A DNA stretch of 64,000 nt from Thalassotalea insulae. Lineage in GTDB: Bacteria; Pseudomonadota; Gammaproteobacteria; Enterobacterales; Alteromonadaceae. Below the pieces are notes generated by a model that did no database searches, had not been told where the DNA came from, and saw only the letters and a list, made by a program, of their open reading frames with translations. Position 1 is the stretch's first letter; each line of letters begins with the position of its first letter. The position numbers and the translations under genes are program-made. The stretch is taken from contig NZ_BSST01000001.1 in the NCBI RefSeq assembly GCF_030161395.1, forward strand, positions 1,302,001 to 1,366,000, given 5' to 3'. Positions 47,601 through 55,815 of this stretch are shown in pieces.

Positions 47601-47791
47601 ATTCGCTCAGCATCTTCTGGCGAAATTCCGTCGTGGACCATAGAAACATAAATGACCGGAATGGTAATATCCGGATTAGATTCTTTTGCAATATTGCTAT
47701 AAGTAACTGCACCTGCAATCAGAAGTAACGCAAAAATCATGAGTACTGAACGAGTACGCGTAATTGCAGCATCAATAATGGTTCGCATCAT
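44648..47791 (-). CDS. RND efflux permease (AcrB/HAE1-type superfamily)
   Basis: A 1047-residue resistance-nodulation-division transporter with 12 expected membrane segments and two large periplasmic loops. The N-terminus MMRTIIDAAITRTRSVLMIF and segments VVVNNNIVLIDTYNVLRKEG and FGLIMAVGMLVDGAIVVTEF are typical, the latter being the TM4 region. It belongs to the divergent group often annotated as AcrB/AcrD/AcrF family rather than classic AcrB. It is 6 bp downstream of its fusion protein gene. No outer-membrane channel or regulator gene is linked, so it probably uses TolC. Substrate unknown. Confidence 0.93.
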   Translation of the reverse strand: MMRTIIDAAITRTRSVLMIFALLLIAGAVTYSNIAKESNPDITIPVIYVSMVHDGISPEDAERMLVRPMEKELKSIAGIKEMTANAGEGHASVTLEFLAGMDPKEALADVRDKVTLAKAKLPAESEEPEVHEVTMANQVPAVTVILSGPVTERGLLTLARELKDKIEGMQEVLEVDIGGDREDMVEIIVDPLLMESYGLDQNDIYNLVERNNRLVPAGTMDTGKGRFAVKVPSVFETVQDLLELPIKVDGDRVITFQDVSTVRRAYKDPTTFARLNGERSISLEVKKRSGENIIYTVDNVKTLIEQERQRWPSQVVVDYVGDQSLDVKDTLSDLQNNVLSAVLLVVIVVIAALGTRTAMLVGLAIPGAFLTGILVLAISGLTVNIVVLFGLIMAVGMLVDGAIVVTEFADREMNEGKPRHIAYGVAAKRMAWPIIASTATTLAAFAPLMFWPGMMGEFMKYLPITLIAVLSASLAMALVFVPTIGAVFGKSRVISEQEKQQVAKAEQGDLEHLTGFTGKYVSILKTAIRHPWKIVGGTFAMAFIVMWLYGASGLGAVFFPEIEPNSATIVVRSHGDLSVHEKDVIMRDIEERVLDMEEIETLYTLTGGNDIVGSFQVNFVNWQYRRPSDETIAEIHQRTADLAGVELEVRKNEDGPQNGKDLRIELSSRFPEKLDSAVKTIRNALVTTGKFTDIEDSGSKPGIEWQLKVDRSKAATYGADAAIVGSTVQMVTNGLKLGEYRPDDVDDELDIRVRFPQEKRNIGRLDTLRVKTAAGLVPVSSFVERKAAPKVDTIHRTDGKRVVTIQANLVTGAQLLTELPALEAKFPSLGIDPMVELSIKGQNQDQQESQEFLVNAFGVALFVMAIILVTQFNSFYQAFLILSAVIFSTVGVFLALLIAQKPFGIVMGGIGVISLAGIVVNNNIVLIDTYNVLRKEGFSPIDAILRTGAQRLRPVMLTTVTTILGLLPMVLQVNLDFFNRTAVFGAPSTQWWTQLATAVAGGLAFATVLTLVLTPCLIMLRDRNRDKRKQQDKLTFVKRMKGIKSAA

Positions 47792-47797
47792 AAATCC

Positions 47798-48886
47798 CTA
47801 TTCATTCGTTGCCATCACGGCTTCAACCACATCGCCGTCACGGACAAATCCTTGTCCTAAAGTAATTATATTTGCCTGTTGACCTAGACCTGTTAACCAT
47901 AGACCATCACTTTCACTTTTAACCACATTAATCGGTGTAAAAACAACTTTATCCTCGGCTACCGTTTTGACGCCAATATTACCTTTATCATCCAGCGCCA
48001 ATAAAGCCGGAGAAATTTTAATCGCCGGCACTTGCTCTAGGGCAATATTCACTTCACTGCTTAAGCCCGCTAATAACTGATAATCGGCGTTATCTATCGT
48101 CACTTCAATTTTAAACGTATTAGTAGCTTCATTCGCGACACTGGCAATATATCTGACACGCCCCTGCACCGCCTGTTTATTTAACAGACTAATGTCCGCT
48201 GATTGGCCAACCGATAACTGAGCGATCTGATTCTCAGTAACATAGGCACGTACCACTAGCGGATCTAAATCAGCGATCATGGCGATATCATCACCGCTTT
48301 GCACATAATCTCCCTGTTCGACATAACGGGTATTTAATACACCATCGAATGGCGCTTTGATCACAGTATTTTCAATCGCTATCTGATAACGTTTAATATC
48401 TGCTTTAACGGCAGCAAGATTAGCCTGCGCACTACTGAGTTGTGCCTTCCCCTGATAGCCTTCAGCATTAAGCTTTTTCGCTCCCTGATATTCAATTTCT
48501 CGCTGTTTCAGTAAGGCCTGACTACGGGTTAACTGTGATTGCAAATCATTGAGCGCTAAACGGGCAATCACTTGCCCTTTAATTACTCGGGAACCACGCT
48601 GAGCGAGAACTTCTGTCACCTGCCCCGAAATTTCTGCTTTTAAAGTGGTGATACGATCAGGTTCAGTGCGGCCATATAGTTCCACCGTATCATGAACCTG
48701 AGTTGCTACTAACGTCTCTACTTTGACCTTAGGAATAACCGCTGATTGCTTCTCGGCCTTTGTAGGTATTTCTTTCGCTTGCATCACCCCAGATAACATC
48801 CACAGCACTAAAACTAACGTAATGAAAATTGCAATAACATAGGGACGCTCTGCCAACCATAGTCGTCCGCGTTGATACTGAGTCAT
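47798..48886 (-). CDS. RND efflux periplasmic adaptor (membrane fusion protein)
   Basis: A 362-residue HlyD/AcrA-type adaptor with an N-terminal membrane anchor (about residues 16-36, PYVIAIFITLVLVLWMLSG). Its biotinyl-lipoyl halves are ISGQVTEVLAQRGSRVIKGQ and IKAPFDGVLNTRYVEQGDYV, with a helical hairpin between them and beta-barrel and membrane-proximal domains after. The ATG at 48886 is preferred because AGGAAG lies 8 bases upstream; an upstream TTG (48931) would add a hydrophilic stretch before the anchor. It forms an operon with the RND permease. Confidence 0.9.
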   Translation of the reverse strand: MTQYQRGRLWLAERPYVIAIFITLVLVLWMLSGVMQAKEIPTKAEKQSAVIPKVKVETLVATQVHDTVELYGRTEPDRITTLKAEISGQVTEVLAQRGSRVIKGQVIARLALNDLQSQLTRSQALLKQREIEYQGAKKLNAEGYQGKAQLSSAQANLAAVKADIKRYQIAIENTVIKAPFDGVLNTRYVEQGDYVQSGDDIAMIADLDPLVVRAYVTENQIAQLSVGQSADISLLNKQAVQGRVRYIASVANEATNTFKIEVTIDNADYQLLAGLSSEVNIALEQVPAIKISPALLALDDKGNIGVKTVAEDKVVFTPINVVKSESDGLWLTGLGQQANIITLGQGFVRDGDVVEAVMATNE

Positions 48887-48983
48887 AATTCTTCCTAAAT
48901 TTAAAATTTTTATATCCAAAGGCGCGAACAATTATTGTACTTTGCCTACTACCCAATGTCTAAACTTCTAATGCAACAAGTTG

Positions 48984-49769
48984 TTAATATTCTGTGCCTG
49001 TTGTGATCAAATTAAGTTGTCGTTCAGGCATAAGTGTACGCCACCATTTATGCTTGCTATTCGGTTGATTTATAGAAACTTTTTTCCCAAATATCGGCGT
49101 AACTAATTTCACACTATGTTCCCAAGCTAGGTCACTGATCCGTTCTAATGGTTCAAACCAGTCGTGTAATGCCAAATCAAAGGTACTATTGTGAACAGGC
49201 AGCATAGCTTTACCCTGTAAATCAATATGAGCTTGTAAACTTTGCTCCGGCAACATATGAATATCACTCCATAGCCGGTTATAGGCACCAGTTTCTATCA
49301 TGGTCACATCAAACGGACCATACTTATCACCTATCGTTTTAAAGCCTGAAAAATAACCACTATCACCGCTATAAAATAAATTACTCTCGTTACCTTGAAT
49401 GACCCAACTCGCCCATAATGTTTGGTCTTTATCAAATACTCCCCTGCCAGAAAAATGCTGAGCCGGTGTTGCAACGATTTTGATATCGTCAATCGTTACT
49501 TCCTGCCACCAGTTCAATTCAGTCACGCGACTTGCTTCAACGCCCCACTTCGTTAAATAGTCACCAACTTTTAACGGCGTAACAAAGTGGTCCACTTTTG
49601 CTATCAATTGCTTAATAGAGTTTTTATCAAGGTGATCATAATGTTCATGACTGATGATAACTACCGAGATGTCTGGCAATTGCTCGATATCAATCGGGCT
49701 CTGATGAAACCTTTTTGGCCGCAACTTTTTCAGATGGAAAATGACTTTAATCAAGCGAAACAAGAGCAT
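48984..49769 (-). CDS. MBL-fold metallohydrolase (NAPE-PLD-like), apparently lacking its N-terminus
   Basis: A 261-residue protein with the metallo-beta-lactamase motif SHEHYDHLD, a second histidine in ATPAQHFSGRG, and a C-terminal half (GPFDVTMIETGAYN, HNSTFDLALHDWFEPLERI) typical of the UlaG/NAPE-PLD-like group. Members usually have another 60-90 residues before the RPKRFHQSP block, including the first strand with GH(A/S)T and a TDP motif. Here the frame has a stop codon directly before the ATG, and only 88 bp, mostly a terminator, separate it from erpA. The protein is therefore probably truncated or inactive, although the rest of the frame is undamaged. Confidence 0.75.
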   Translation of the reverse strand: MLLFRLIKVIFHLKKLRPKRFHQSPIDIEQLPDISVVIISHEHYDHLDKNSIKQLIAKVDHFVTPLKVGDYLTKWGVEASRVTELNWWQEVTIDDIKIVATPAQHFSGRGVFDKDQTLWASWVIQGNESNLFYSGDSGYFSGFKTIGDKYGPFDVTMIETGAYNRLWSDIHMLPEQSLQAHIDLQGKAMLPVHNSTFDLALHDWFEPLERISDLAWEHSVKLVTPIFGKKVSINQPNSKHKWWRTLMPERQLNLITTGTEY

Positions 49770-49810
49770 TTAGCACAAGAAACTGCGGCAATGTTTTTAG
49801 CGCGTTATAA

Positions 49811-49842
49811 AAAATAAAAGCCAGCAAATGCTGGCTTTTATT
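49811..49842. terminator. Strong terminator after erpA
   Basis: Perfect 15-bp inverted repeat AAATAAAAGCCAGCA / TGCTGGCTTTTATTT with a 2-nt loop. It has A/T-rich flanks that could work on both strands. It lies 16 bp after the erpA stop and just before the MBL-fold gene. Confidence 0.85.
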
Positions 49843-49857
49843 TAAAGAAATTCTAAA

Positions 49858-50199
49858 TTAGATAGAAAATGAAGCCCCACAACCACAAGTGGTTGACGCA
49901 TTCGGGTTATTGACTAAAAAACGACTTCCTTCCAGTCCTTCAACATAATCGACTTCGCCGTCAACCAAATACTGGAGGCTCATTGGATCAACCACCATAG
50001 TAACGCCTTGCTTTTCTATGGTCATATCACCGTCATTGACTTTTTCGTCAAAGGTGAAACCATACTGAAAACCAGAACAGCCGCCACCTGTTACATAGAC
50101 ACGTAACTTAAGGTTAGGGTTCTCTTCTTCAGTGATCAAGGCTAACACCTTGCTCGCCGCAGCATCAGAAAATTTAATTGGTAATTCAGTATCAGACAT
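49858..50199 (-). CDS. erpA: Iron-sulfur cluster insertion protein ErpA
   Basis: A 113-residue A-type carrier that delivers Fe-S clusters to apoproteins such as IspG/IspH. The three cluster-binding cysteines are seen in GGGCSGFQYGF and the C-terminal TTCGCGASFSI. Length and the segment VDPMSLQYLVDGEVDYVEGL are as expected for ErpA. It follows the DUF6776 gene by 51 bp and ends at a strong terminator. Confidence 0.95.
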   Translation of the reverse strand: MSDTELPIKFSDAAASKVLALITEEENPNLKLRVYVTGGGCSGFQYGFTFDEKVNDGDMTIEKQGVTMVVDPMSLQYLVDGEVDYVEGLEGSRFLVNNPNASTTCGCGASFSI

Positions 50200-50250
50200 A
50201 AAGGGTGGTTCTCTTATAATAACAAGGGAATTATCTTAAACTTGACTAAT

Positions 50251-51006
50251 TTAATCAAGTATTAGCGAAGTAGTTTGGGGATATTTTTCCATAACATTTT
50301 GCCATAAGTAATTTTCATCTATACGATAATATTTTTGCCACTTCCTTTTCGGCAATACCGCCGCCAACAATAATTGCTCCGGCTTAAAGTTTTCTGGTAA
50401 GGTAAACTCACCTTCAATAATTTGAAAATACTGAAAACTAAAGTTTAAATCTTCTTTTTTAATATTGGCTATTTTCTCTAACGCCAGTTTATACGGTTTT
50501 TCGTTTAAGCTACCCGCCAGAGAAAGCTCTATATAGCCTTTAGCATAGCGTTTTTTAACCCGTTGCTGCACTAACACCACCTGAAAACGGTAATGATCAA
50601 GGCTAGTTGTTGGCGAAATCACTACATTATCAATCACCAGGCCATCTGCTTGCTTTTCCGGTGCCATCACTTTTTCATAAAACGCCAATTCTTTTTTGAC
50701 CTGAAAGTGCTGCTGTTCAATTTCTGTTAATAGCTTCTGTGATTTTTGACTGGCGAGACGCTCTACTTCCAGTTCAACTTCTAAGGTATTAATCCGTCTG
50801 ACTTGCTCCGCTTGTGTAGCATAAAGGTTTTCCAGACGCTGTTGCTGCTGTGCAATAGTTTGCTGTTGGTAGCCATGAAAAAAGTTACCAATACGATAAC
50901 CAGAAAATAACGAAATAACTATCAATAGTAACAATAAAATAGCTGAGCGAAACGTACCTAAACGTTTAACCACAGTATTTAAATTTATTTTTGCTAACCA
51001 ACTCAT
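50251..51006 (-). CDS. DUF6776-type membrane-anchored coiled-coil protein
   Basis: A 251-residue bitopic protein: one N-terminal membrane segment (about residues 21-41, SAILLLLLIVISLFSGYRIG), a coiled coil (about 45-115) and a periplasmic beta-rich domain (from about 118). This matches the family named DUF6776, which is commonly located next to erpA in Alteromonadales and Vibrio relatives. Function is unknown. Its start region is divergent from the ClC gene, with 68 bp between the chosen starts. Confidence 0.75.
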   Translation of the reverse strand: MSWLAKINLNTVVKRLGTFRSAILLLLLIVISLFSGYRIGNFFHGYQQQTIAQQQQRLENLYATQAEQVRRINTLEVELEVERLASQKSQKLLTEIEQQHFQVKKELAFYEKVMAPEKQADGLVIDNVVISPTTSLDHYRFQVVLVQQRVKKRYAKGYIELSLAGSLNEKPYKLALEKIANIKKEDLNFSFQYFQIIEGEFTLPENFKPEQLLLAAVLPKRKWQKYYRIDENYLWQNVMEKYPQTTSLILD

Positions 51007-51074
51007 TTGAAAAGTATTATGATATCCAACAACTAATAATCAACAGAGACACTGACATAAAGCAAAATCTTTAT

Positions 51075-52754
51075 ATGATGTCGTTAATCTCACTAAAAAA
51101 ACGATTAGCCTTGCCAAAAACCTCATGGCAATTGTGCGTACTCGCCGCCATCGGTGGCGCGATGTCCGCATTACTGATCATCTTATTTACGCTTAGTATC
51201 AAAGCGCTACAACAATTTTACATCAGCGCAAAGGACGATTATACCACTTTAGATGCAGTAAGTCGTTTTGATTTACCAATTATTGGTGCTTTACTGATAT
51301 TGATTTTTTCACGCTTCACCGGGTATCAGTATTTACGAACCGGTATTCCGTTTGTTTTACATCGCTTAAAAGTAGCCCACGGTATTATTCCGCTGCGTAA
51401 TACTTTAAATCAGTTTGTCGGAACCGTCATTGCGTTAGCCTCTGGCTTTTCTGTTGGCCGTGAAGGTCCAGCCGTTCATTTAGGTGCTGCTTGTAGCAGC
51501 TATTTAGGCAGTGTATTAAAACTGCCTTATAACACCATCCGCACCTTATGTGCCTGTGGCATTGCCGCTGGAATATCGGCAAGTTTTAATACCCCGCTTG
51601 CCGCCGTTATTTTTGTTATGGAAGTCATTTTACGGGAATACAAGGTCCATATTTTTATTCCGGTGATGATAGCAGCCATTATCGGTTCCATGATTACGCA
51701 AAGTGTTTTCGGTCCCGCTCATGCTTTTGAATTTTTTGATAAAATTCAGATATCGATAGCAGAGTATCCGTTTATTGTCTTACTCGGCGTATTTATTGGC
51801 ATACTTGCATTTGTTTTTAACCGCTACCTAACACTATTAATACAACATTCCAGCAATATTCATATTATTCCACGATTTTTAGTTGCTGCGTTTATTACCG
51901 GCTCATTAGGCTTTGCCATTCCATATGCCATGGGTTCAGATATTGGCGCAATTACTTTTTCCATTAACAATGAACAAACATTTGAACTCTTGTTTGGTCT
52001 GCTTATAGCAAAAATGCTAATGACAATTTCCGCTTTAGGTTTAGGTATTCCTGGTGGCATTATTGGGCCAATTATCAGTATCGGCGCGATTGCCGGTATT
52101 TGTGCATCGACTATAGCAGGTCATTTTATACCAAGTGAGCACTTACATACTGATTTTGCCTTAATGGGCATGGCAGGCTTTATGGCTGCGACTTTAAATG
52201 CGCCACTGGCAGCATTATTAGCAGTAGTGGAATTGTCCAACCAAATAGAAATTATTATCCCAGCATTAATTGTCATCACTTCATCTTGTGTTGTTTCCGG
52301 GCAATTTCTCAATAACCGTTCTGTCATTATTATGCAGCTGGAAGTACAAAACTTACTGTACCGTAAACCTCCCATTGAAAAATCTTTACAACGAATCGGG
52401 GTCATTGGCACCATGCAAGAAAACTTTACCTTGCATCAGCAGCTTAGTGCAGAGGATATTCTAGCGTCACCAGCCCTGAGAAACAGTCAAGATTTTATCA
52501 TTAGCAAACAATCCGGTGATGACAATCCTTTTATTTGGTTTGAAATAACACAAGTCGAAGAACAGACAAACATTGTTGCTCATCAGTTGATCCCCTTATC
52601 TAGCCAGGCAACATTAGCAGAAGCCTATTTATTATTAGTGAAGTATCGACGTGGTGCGGTTGCTATTTATGGCGATACTCAGCATGAGCTTTTAGGGTTA
52701 GTCACCTTTGAGCAAATCCGTCAATATTTATTGGAAGGAAAAATAACCCCATGA
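51075..52754 (+). CDS. ClC-family chloride channel/transporter with C-terminal CBS-like domain
   Basis: A 559-residue ClC protein. The selectivity filter segments are RTGIPF, GREGPAVHLGAA (gating glutamate E130) and GIPGGIIGPIISIGA. At the position of the internal proton glutamate (E203 of E. coli ClcA), FIIEEM is replaced by FVMEVI, so the residue is V184; valine there is typical of ClC channels rather than H+-coupled exchangers. The tyrosine of the central site (Y445) also seems absent. A single CBS-like region ends the protein. The double ATG at 51075/51078 is chosen as start because a longer TTG frame runs into the opposite gene. The stop overlaps hemJ as ATGA. Confidence 0.88.
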   Translation: MMSLISLKKRLALPKTSWQLCVLAAIGGAMSALLIILFTLSIKALQQFYISAKDDYTTLDAVSRFDLPIIGALLILIFSRFTGYQYLRTGIPFVLHRLKVAHGIIPLRNTLNQFVGTVIALASGFSVGREGPAVHLGAACSSYLGSVLKLPYNTIRTLCACGIAAGISASFNTPLAAVIFVMEVILREYKVHIFIPVMIAAIIGSMITQSVFGPAHAFEFFDKIQISIAEYPFIVLLGVFIGILAFVFNRYLTLLIQHSSNIHIIPRFLVAAFITGSLGFAIPYAMGSDIGAITFSINNEQTFELLFGLLIAKMLMTISALGLGIPGGIIGPIISIGAIAGICASTIAGHFIPSEHLHTDFALMGMAGFMAATLNAPLAALLAVVELSNQIEIIIPALIVITSSCVVSGQFLNNRSVIIMQLEVQNLLYRKPPIEKSLQRIGVIGTMQENFTLHQQLSAEDILASPALRNSQDFIISKQSGDDNPFIWFEITQVEEQTNIVAHQLIPLSSQATLAEAYLLLVKYRRGAVAIYGDTQHELLGLVTFEQIRQYLLEGKITP

Positions 52755-53179
52755 CCATTCTCTGGCTCAAAGCATTACACGTAAGTTTTATGGTTGCCTG
52801 GTTTGCTGGCATTTTTTATCTGCCGCGTCTGTTCGTTAATCACGCAGAAAGTGATGAGCCGAAAGTCATCGAACAACTCAAAGGCATGGAAAAACGCTTA
52901 CTCTATTTTATCACCCCATTCGCACTACTTACTGTGCTATTTGGTAGCGCCCTGATTTATCAATATGGCTACGCTTGGTTTGTTGCTGCAAAATGGTTGC
53001 ATGTCAAAATAACCTTAGTATTGGCACTCATTATTTATCATGGCTATTGTTTTAAACTGCTGAAAACCTTCCAAGCAGATCAGAATACTCGCTCTGGCAA
53101 GTTTTATCGCATTTTCAATGAAGTACCTGTACTAATTCTGTTTGCGGTAATTATTTTAGCTTACCTCAAGCCATTTTAA
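52751..53179 (+). CDS. hemJ: Protoporphyrinogen oxidase HemJ
   Basis: A 142-residue membrane protein with four hydrophobic segments, of the HemJ (UPF0093/CopD-like) family that oxidises protoporphyrinogen IX in many proteobacteria lacking HemY. The first segment LKALHVSFMVAWFAGIFYLP contains the conserved histidine, followed by RLFVNHAES. The ATG overlaps the ClC stop as ATGA. hemL lies 1.3 kb downstream in the same direction, which supports the haem assignment. Confidence 0.85.
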   Translation: MTILWLKALHVSFMVAWFAGIFYLPRLFVNHAESDEPKVIEQLKGMEKRLLYFITPFALLTVLFGSALIYQYGYAWFVAAKWLHVKITLVLALIIYHGYCFKLLKTFQADQNTRSGKFYRIFNEVPVLILFAVIILAYLKPF

Positions 53180-53332
53180 TCATCAGATAGTGTTTTCTAT
53201 ATGTTTAGCTCGTTGCTAGCTGTTATGAAAAATGAAAATGTCAGTGAAATATCTACGGAAAATTTATTTGATATAAAATGTCTATATCAAGATAAATGCT
53301 ATTTATTTTCACACCACAAACAGCGCTTTGAA

Positions 53333-53352
53333 TTGACTAAATCATTAGTCAA
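53333..53352. repeat. Core copy of the dispersed palindrome, upstream of pyrB
   Basis: TTGACTAA-ATCA-TTAGTCAA is a perfect 8-bp inverted repeat. Its sequence agrees, apart from one base, with the centre of the larger palindrome at 55816-55851. It lies 81 bp before pyrB in a 254-bp gap without a credible gene; TTGACT could double as a -35 hexamer. It may be an operator, or simply a repeat remnant. Confidence 0.5.
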
Positions 53353-53433
53353 TTTGCTATTAGTTGTGCTATATTTCAGCCCCAAAATCAGCCGGTTTCA
53401 AGCTGCAAGTCATATTAATATTAGGTAAATTGT

Positions 53434-54453
53434 ATGATGACCTTCGAAGGTAGCCATATTCTTTCTGTTTCACAGTTTGACCGTGAAGCTATTTCTAAAA
53501 TTTTATCCATATCAGCGCAAATGGCGCCTTATGCGATGCGACAGAAACGTTGTCACGTGCTCGATGGTGCCATTTTAAACAATTTATTTTTTGAACCTAG
53601 CACCCGAACCCGGGTAAGCTTTGGTGCTGCTTTTAATTTATTGGGGGGCTTTGTCCGAGAAACCGTCGGTGAAGAAAACTCTTCATTAGCAAAAGGCGAG
53701 TCTTTATTTGATACTGCTCGTGTTATCAGTGGCTATTCCGACGTTATTGCCATGCGTCATCCGCAAATGCATTCGGTTAGCGAATTTGCCAAAGGTAGCA
53801 GCGTGCCGGTAATTAACGGTGGTGATGGAGCCAATGAGCATCCGACGCAAGCATTACTCGATCTATTTACCATTCAATCAGAAATGAAACCCCATGGTAA
53901 AACACTGGACGGTATCAATATGACCTTGATGGGCGATCTGAAACACGGCCGTACAGTTCATTCCTTATCTAAACTGTTGAGTCTTTATCAGAATGTAAAG
54001 GTAACTATGATAGCGCCGAACGCATTACAAATGCCAGATAACGTTATAGCAACACTTGAAGATGCCGGCCATCAAGTAATATTAAGTGATAAAATTGAAG
54101 GTAATCTGGCCTGTGATGTCATTTACCAAACCCGGATCCAGCAAGAAAGGTTCGCCAGCCCGGACGAGGCGGAATTGTATCGCGGCCACTTTAGCTTGAA
54201 TAAAGAGGTGTATCGTCAGTACTGTAAAAACCATACCGTGATCATGCACCCACTTCCTCGTGACTCTCGCCCTGAAGCGAACGAATTAGATAATGATCTT
54301 AACGACCTGGAAAACCTAGCTATTTTCCGACAAGCACAAAATGGCGTGTTGGTACGTATGGCATTATTTGCTTTGACCTTAGGTGTTGAAGAGAAACTAA
54401 GCCAATACGAAAAGTCGGTTTGCTGGTATAGCGCTAAAGCGTTATCACTGTAA
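53434..54453 (+). CDS. pyrB: Aspartate carbamoyltransferase catalytic subunit
   Basis: PyrB makes N-carbamoyl-aspartate in pyrimidine synthesis. The carbamoyl phosphate loop EPSTRTRVSFGAAF is at about residues 54-67, followed by the SLAKGESLFDT lysine loop, HPTQALLDLFTI, the aspartate-binding GDLKHGRTVHSL and HPLPRDSRPEANELD. At 339 residues it is about 30 longer than E. coli PyrB, mostly at the C-terminus, as in other Alteromonadales. No regulatory pyrI follows; hemL starts 26 bp later. Confidence 0.96.
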   Translation: MMTFEGSHILSVSQFDREAISKILSISAQMAPYAMRQKRCHVLDGAILNNLFFEPSTRTRVSFGAAFNLLGGFVRETVGEENSSLAKGESLFDTARVISGYSDVIAMRHPQMHSVSEFAKGSSVPVINGGDGANEHPTQALLDLFTIQSEMKPHGKTLDGINMTLMGDLKHGRTVHSLSKLLSLYQNVKVTMIAPNALQMPDNVIATLEDAGHQVILSDKIEGNLACDVIYQTRIQQERFASPDEAELYRGHFSLNKEVYRQYCKNHTVIMHPLPRDSRPEANELDNDLNDLENLAIFRQAQNGVLVRMALFALTLGVEEKLSQYEKSVCWYSAKALSL

Positions 54454-54479
54454 TAAAAAATAAATCACAAGGCAAAATA

Positions 54480-55760
54480 ATGGATAAATCACAGCAACTA
54501 TTTAATCACGCGCAAGAAATTATTCCTGGTGGCGTTAACTCTCCTGTTCGAGCCTTTAACGGTGTCGGCGGTACTCCTTGTTTTATTAAACGCGCCCAAG
54601 GTGCCTATATTTATGATGCCAATGATAAAGCCTATATTGATTACGTTGGTTCCTGGGGCCCAATGATTCTCGGTCACAACCACCCTGCTATCCTAGATGC
54701 AGTGATCTCGACTGCTAAAAATGGCTTAAGTTTTGGCGCACCAACCGAACTTGAAATCACAATGGCAGAAAAAGTACGCGAGCTGGTACCGTCAATGGAA
54801 AAGCTGCGTATGGTCAGTTCTGGTACAGAAGCAACTATGAGTGCCATTCGCCTCGCTCGCGGCTACACCGGGCGCGATAAGATATTAAAATTTGAAGGCT
54901 GTTATCACGGCCATGCCGACTCATTATTAGTTAAAGCCGGTTCAGGTGCATTAACTATGGGGGTACCAAATTCTCCCGGTATTCCAGAAGACTTTGCTAA
55001 GCACACCTTAACTGTTACCTATAACGACATCGAGCAGGTTAAGCAGATTTTTGCCGAAATAGGCGAACAAATAGCTTGTATCATAGTCGAACCTGTTGCC
55101 GGTAATATGAACTGTATTCCACCAGTAGAAGGGTTTCTTGAAGGCTTACGCGACGTTTGTGACCAATACCAGTCAGTATTAATTTTCGATGAAGTTATGA
55201 CAGGTTTCCGAGTCGCCTTAGGTGGCGCTCAAGCATATTACAATATCAAACCGGATCTCACCACCTTAGGTAAAGTGATTGGCGGTGGTATGCCAGTGGG
55301 TGCCTTTGGCGGTAAAAAAGAAATTATGGATTACATCGCACCAATCGGCCCTGTCTATCAAGCAGGTACATTATCAGGTAACCCTATTGCTATGGCTGCC
55401 GGTTTAGCGTCACTGAACGAACTAAGCCAGGGTGAAAAACACCAACAACTGGCGCAAGCCACTGAAAAGCTGGCGATGGGTTTTAAAGCGGCAGCCGAGC
55501 GCAATGGTGTGTCGTTATCGATTAACTATGTTGGTGCTATGTTTGGTTTTTTCTTCACTGAAGAAGAAAAAGTGACAACATTTGACCAAGCAACCGCCTG
55601 TGATGCGGAAAAATTCAAACGTTTTTTCCATTTAATGCTTGAAGAGGGGGTTTATTTAGCGCCTTCAGCGTTTGAAGCAAGCTTTTTATCAACTGCGCAT
55701 ACTAATGAAGAGATTGAAAAAACCCTCGCTGCGGCTGATCGCTGCTTCGCTCAACTCTAA
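54480..55760 (+). CDS. hemL: Glutamate-1-semialdehyde 2,1-aminomutase
   Basis: HemL converts glutamate-1-semialdehyde to 5-aminolevulinate, the haem precursor. The 426-residue class III aminotransferase has the PLP lysine K265 in TLGKVIGGGMPVGAFGG, the aspartate of the PLP ring in IFDEVMTGFR and the N-terminal INSPVRAF-type segment (VNSPVRAFNGVGG). It follows pyrB by 26 bp and hemJ lies two genes upstream, so haem genes are partly grouped here. Confidence 0.98.
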   Translation: MDKSQQLFNHAQEIIPGGVNSPVRAFNGVGGTPCFIKRAQGAYIYDANDKAYIDYVGSWGPMILGHNHPAILDAVISTAKNGLSFGAPTELEITMAEKVRELVPSMEKLRMVSSGTEATMSAIRLARGYTGRDKILKFEGCYHGHADSLLVKAGSGALTMGVPNSPGIPEDFAKHTLTVTYNDIEQVKQIFAEIGEQIACIIVEPVAGNMNCIPPVEGFLEGLRDVCDQYQSVLIFDEVMTGFRVALGGAQAYYNIKPDLTTLGKVIGGGMPVGAFGGKKEIMDYIAPIGPVYQAGTLSGNPIAMAAGLASLNELSQGEKHQQLAQATEKLAMGFKAAAERNGVSLSINYVGAMFGFFFTEEEKVTTFDQATACDAEKFKRFFHLMLEEGVYLAPSAFEASFLSTAHTNEEIEKTLAAADRCFAQL

Positions 55761-55770
55761 AAATTAGGCA

Positions 55771-55802
55771 AAATAAAAGCCGCTTTACCTAAGTAAAACG
55801 GC
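55771..55802 (-). terminator. Terminator of the STAS/SEC14-like gene
   Basis: Read on the minus strand: stem GCCGTTTTAC / GTAAAGCGGC (10 bp with one G-U pair, 4-nt loop; plus 55779-55802) followed by TTTTATTTT. It lies between the convergent hemL and 55858-56253 genes. Confidence 0.7.
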
Positions 55803-55815
55803 GATATAATAACTG

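Noticed and set aside
49587..49817. Plus-strand open frame of 76 codons opposite the MBL-fold gene start
   Set aside because: It is mostly antisense to the conserved metallo-hydrolase and ends in the terminator hairpin; no ribosome-binding site.
53201..53428. 75-codon open frame between hemJ and pyrB
   Set aside because: No ribosome-binding site, no recognisable protein pattern, and it covers the palindrome and likely promoter of pyrB. Treated as non-coding.
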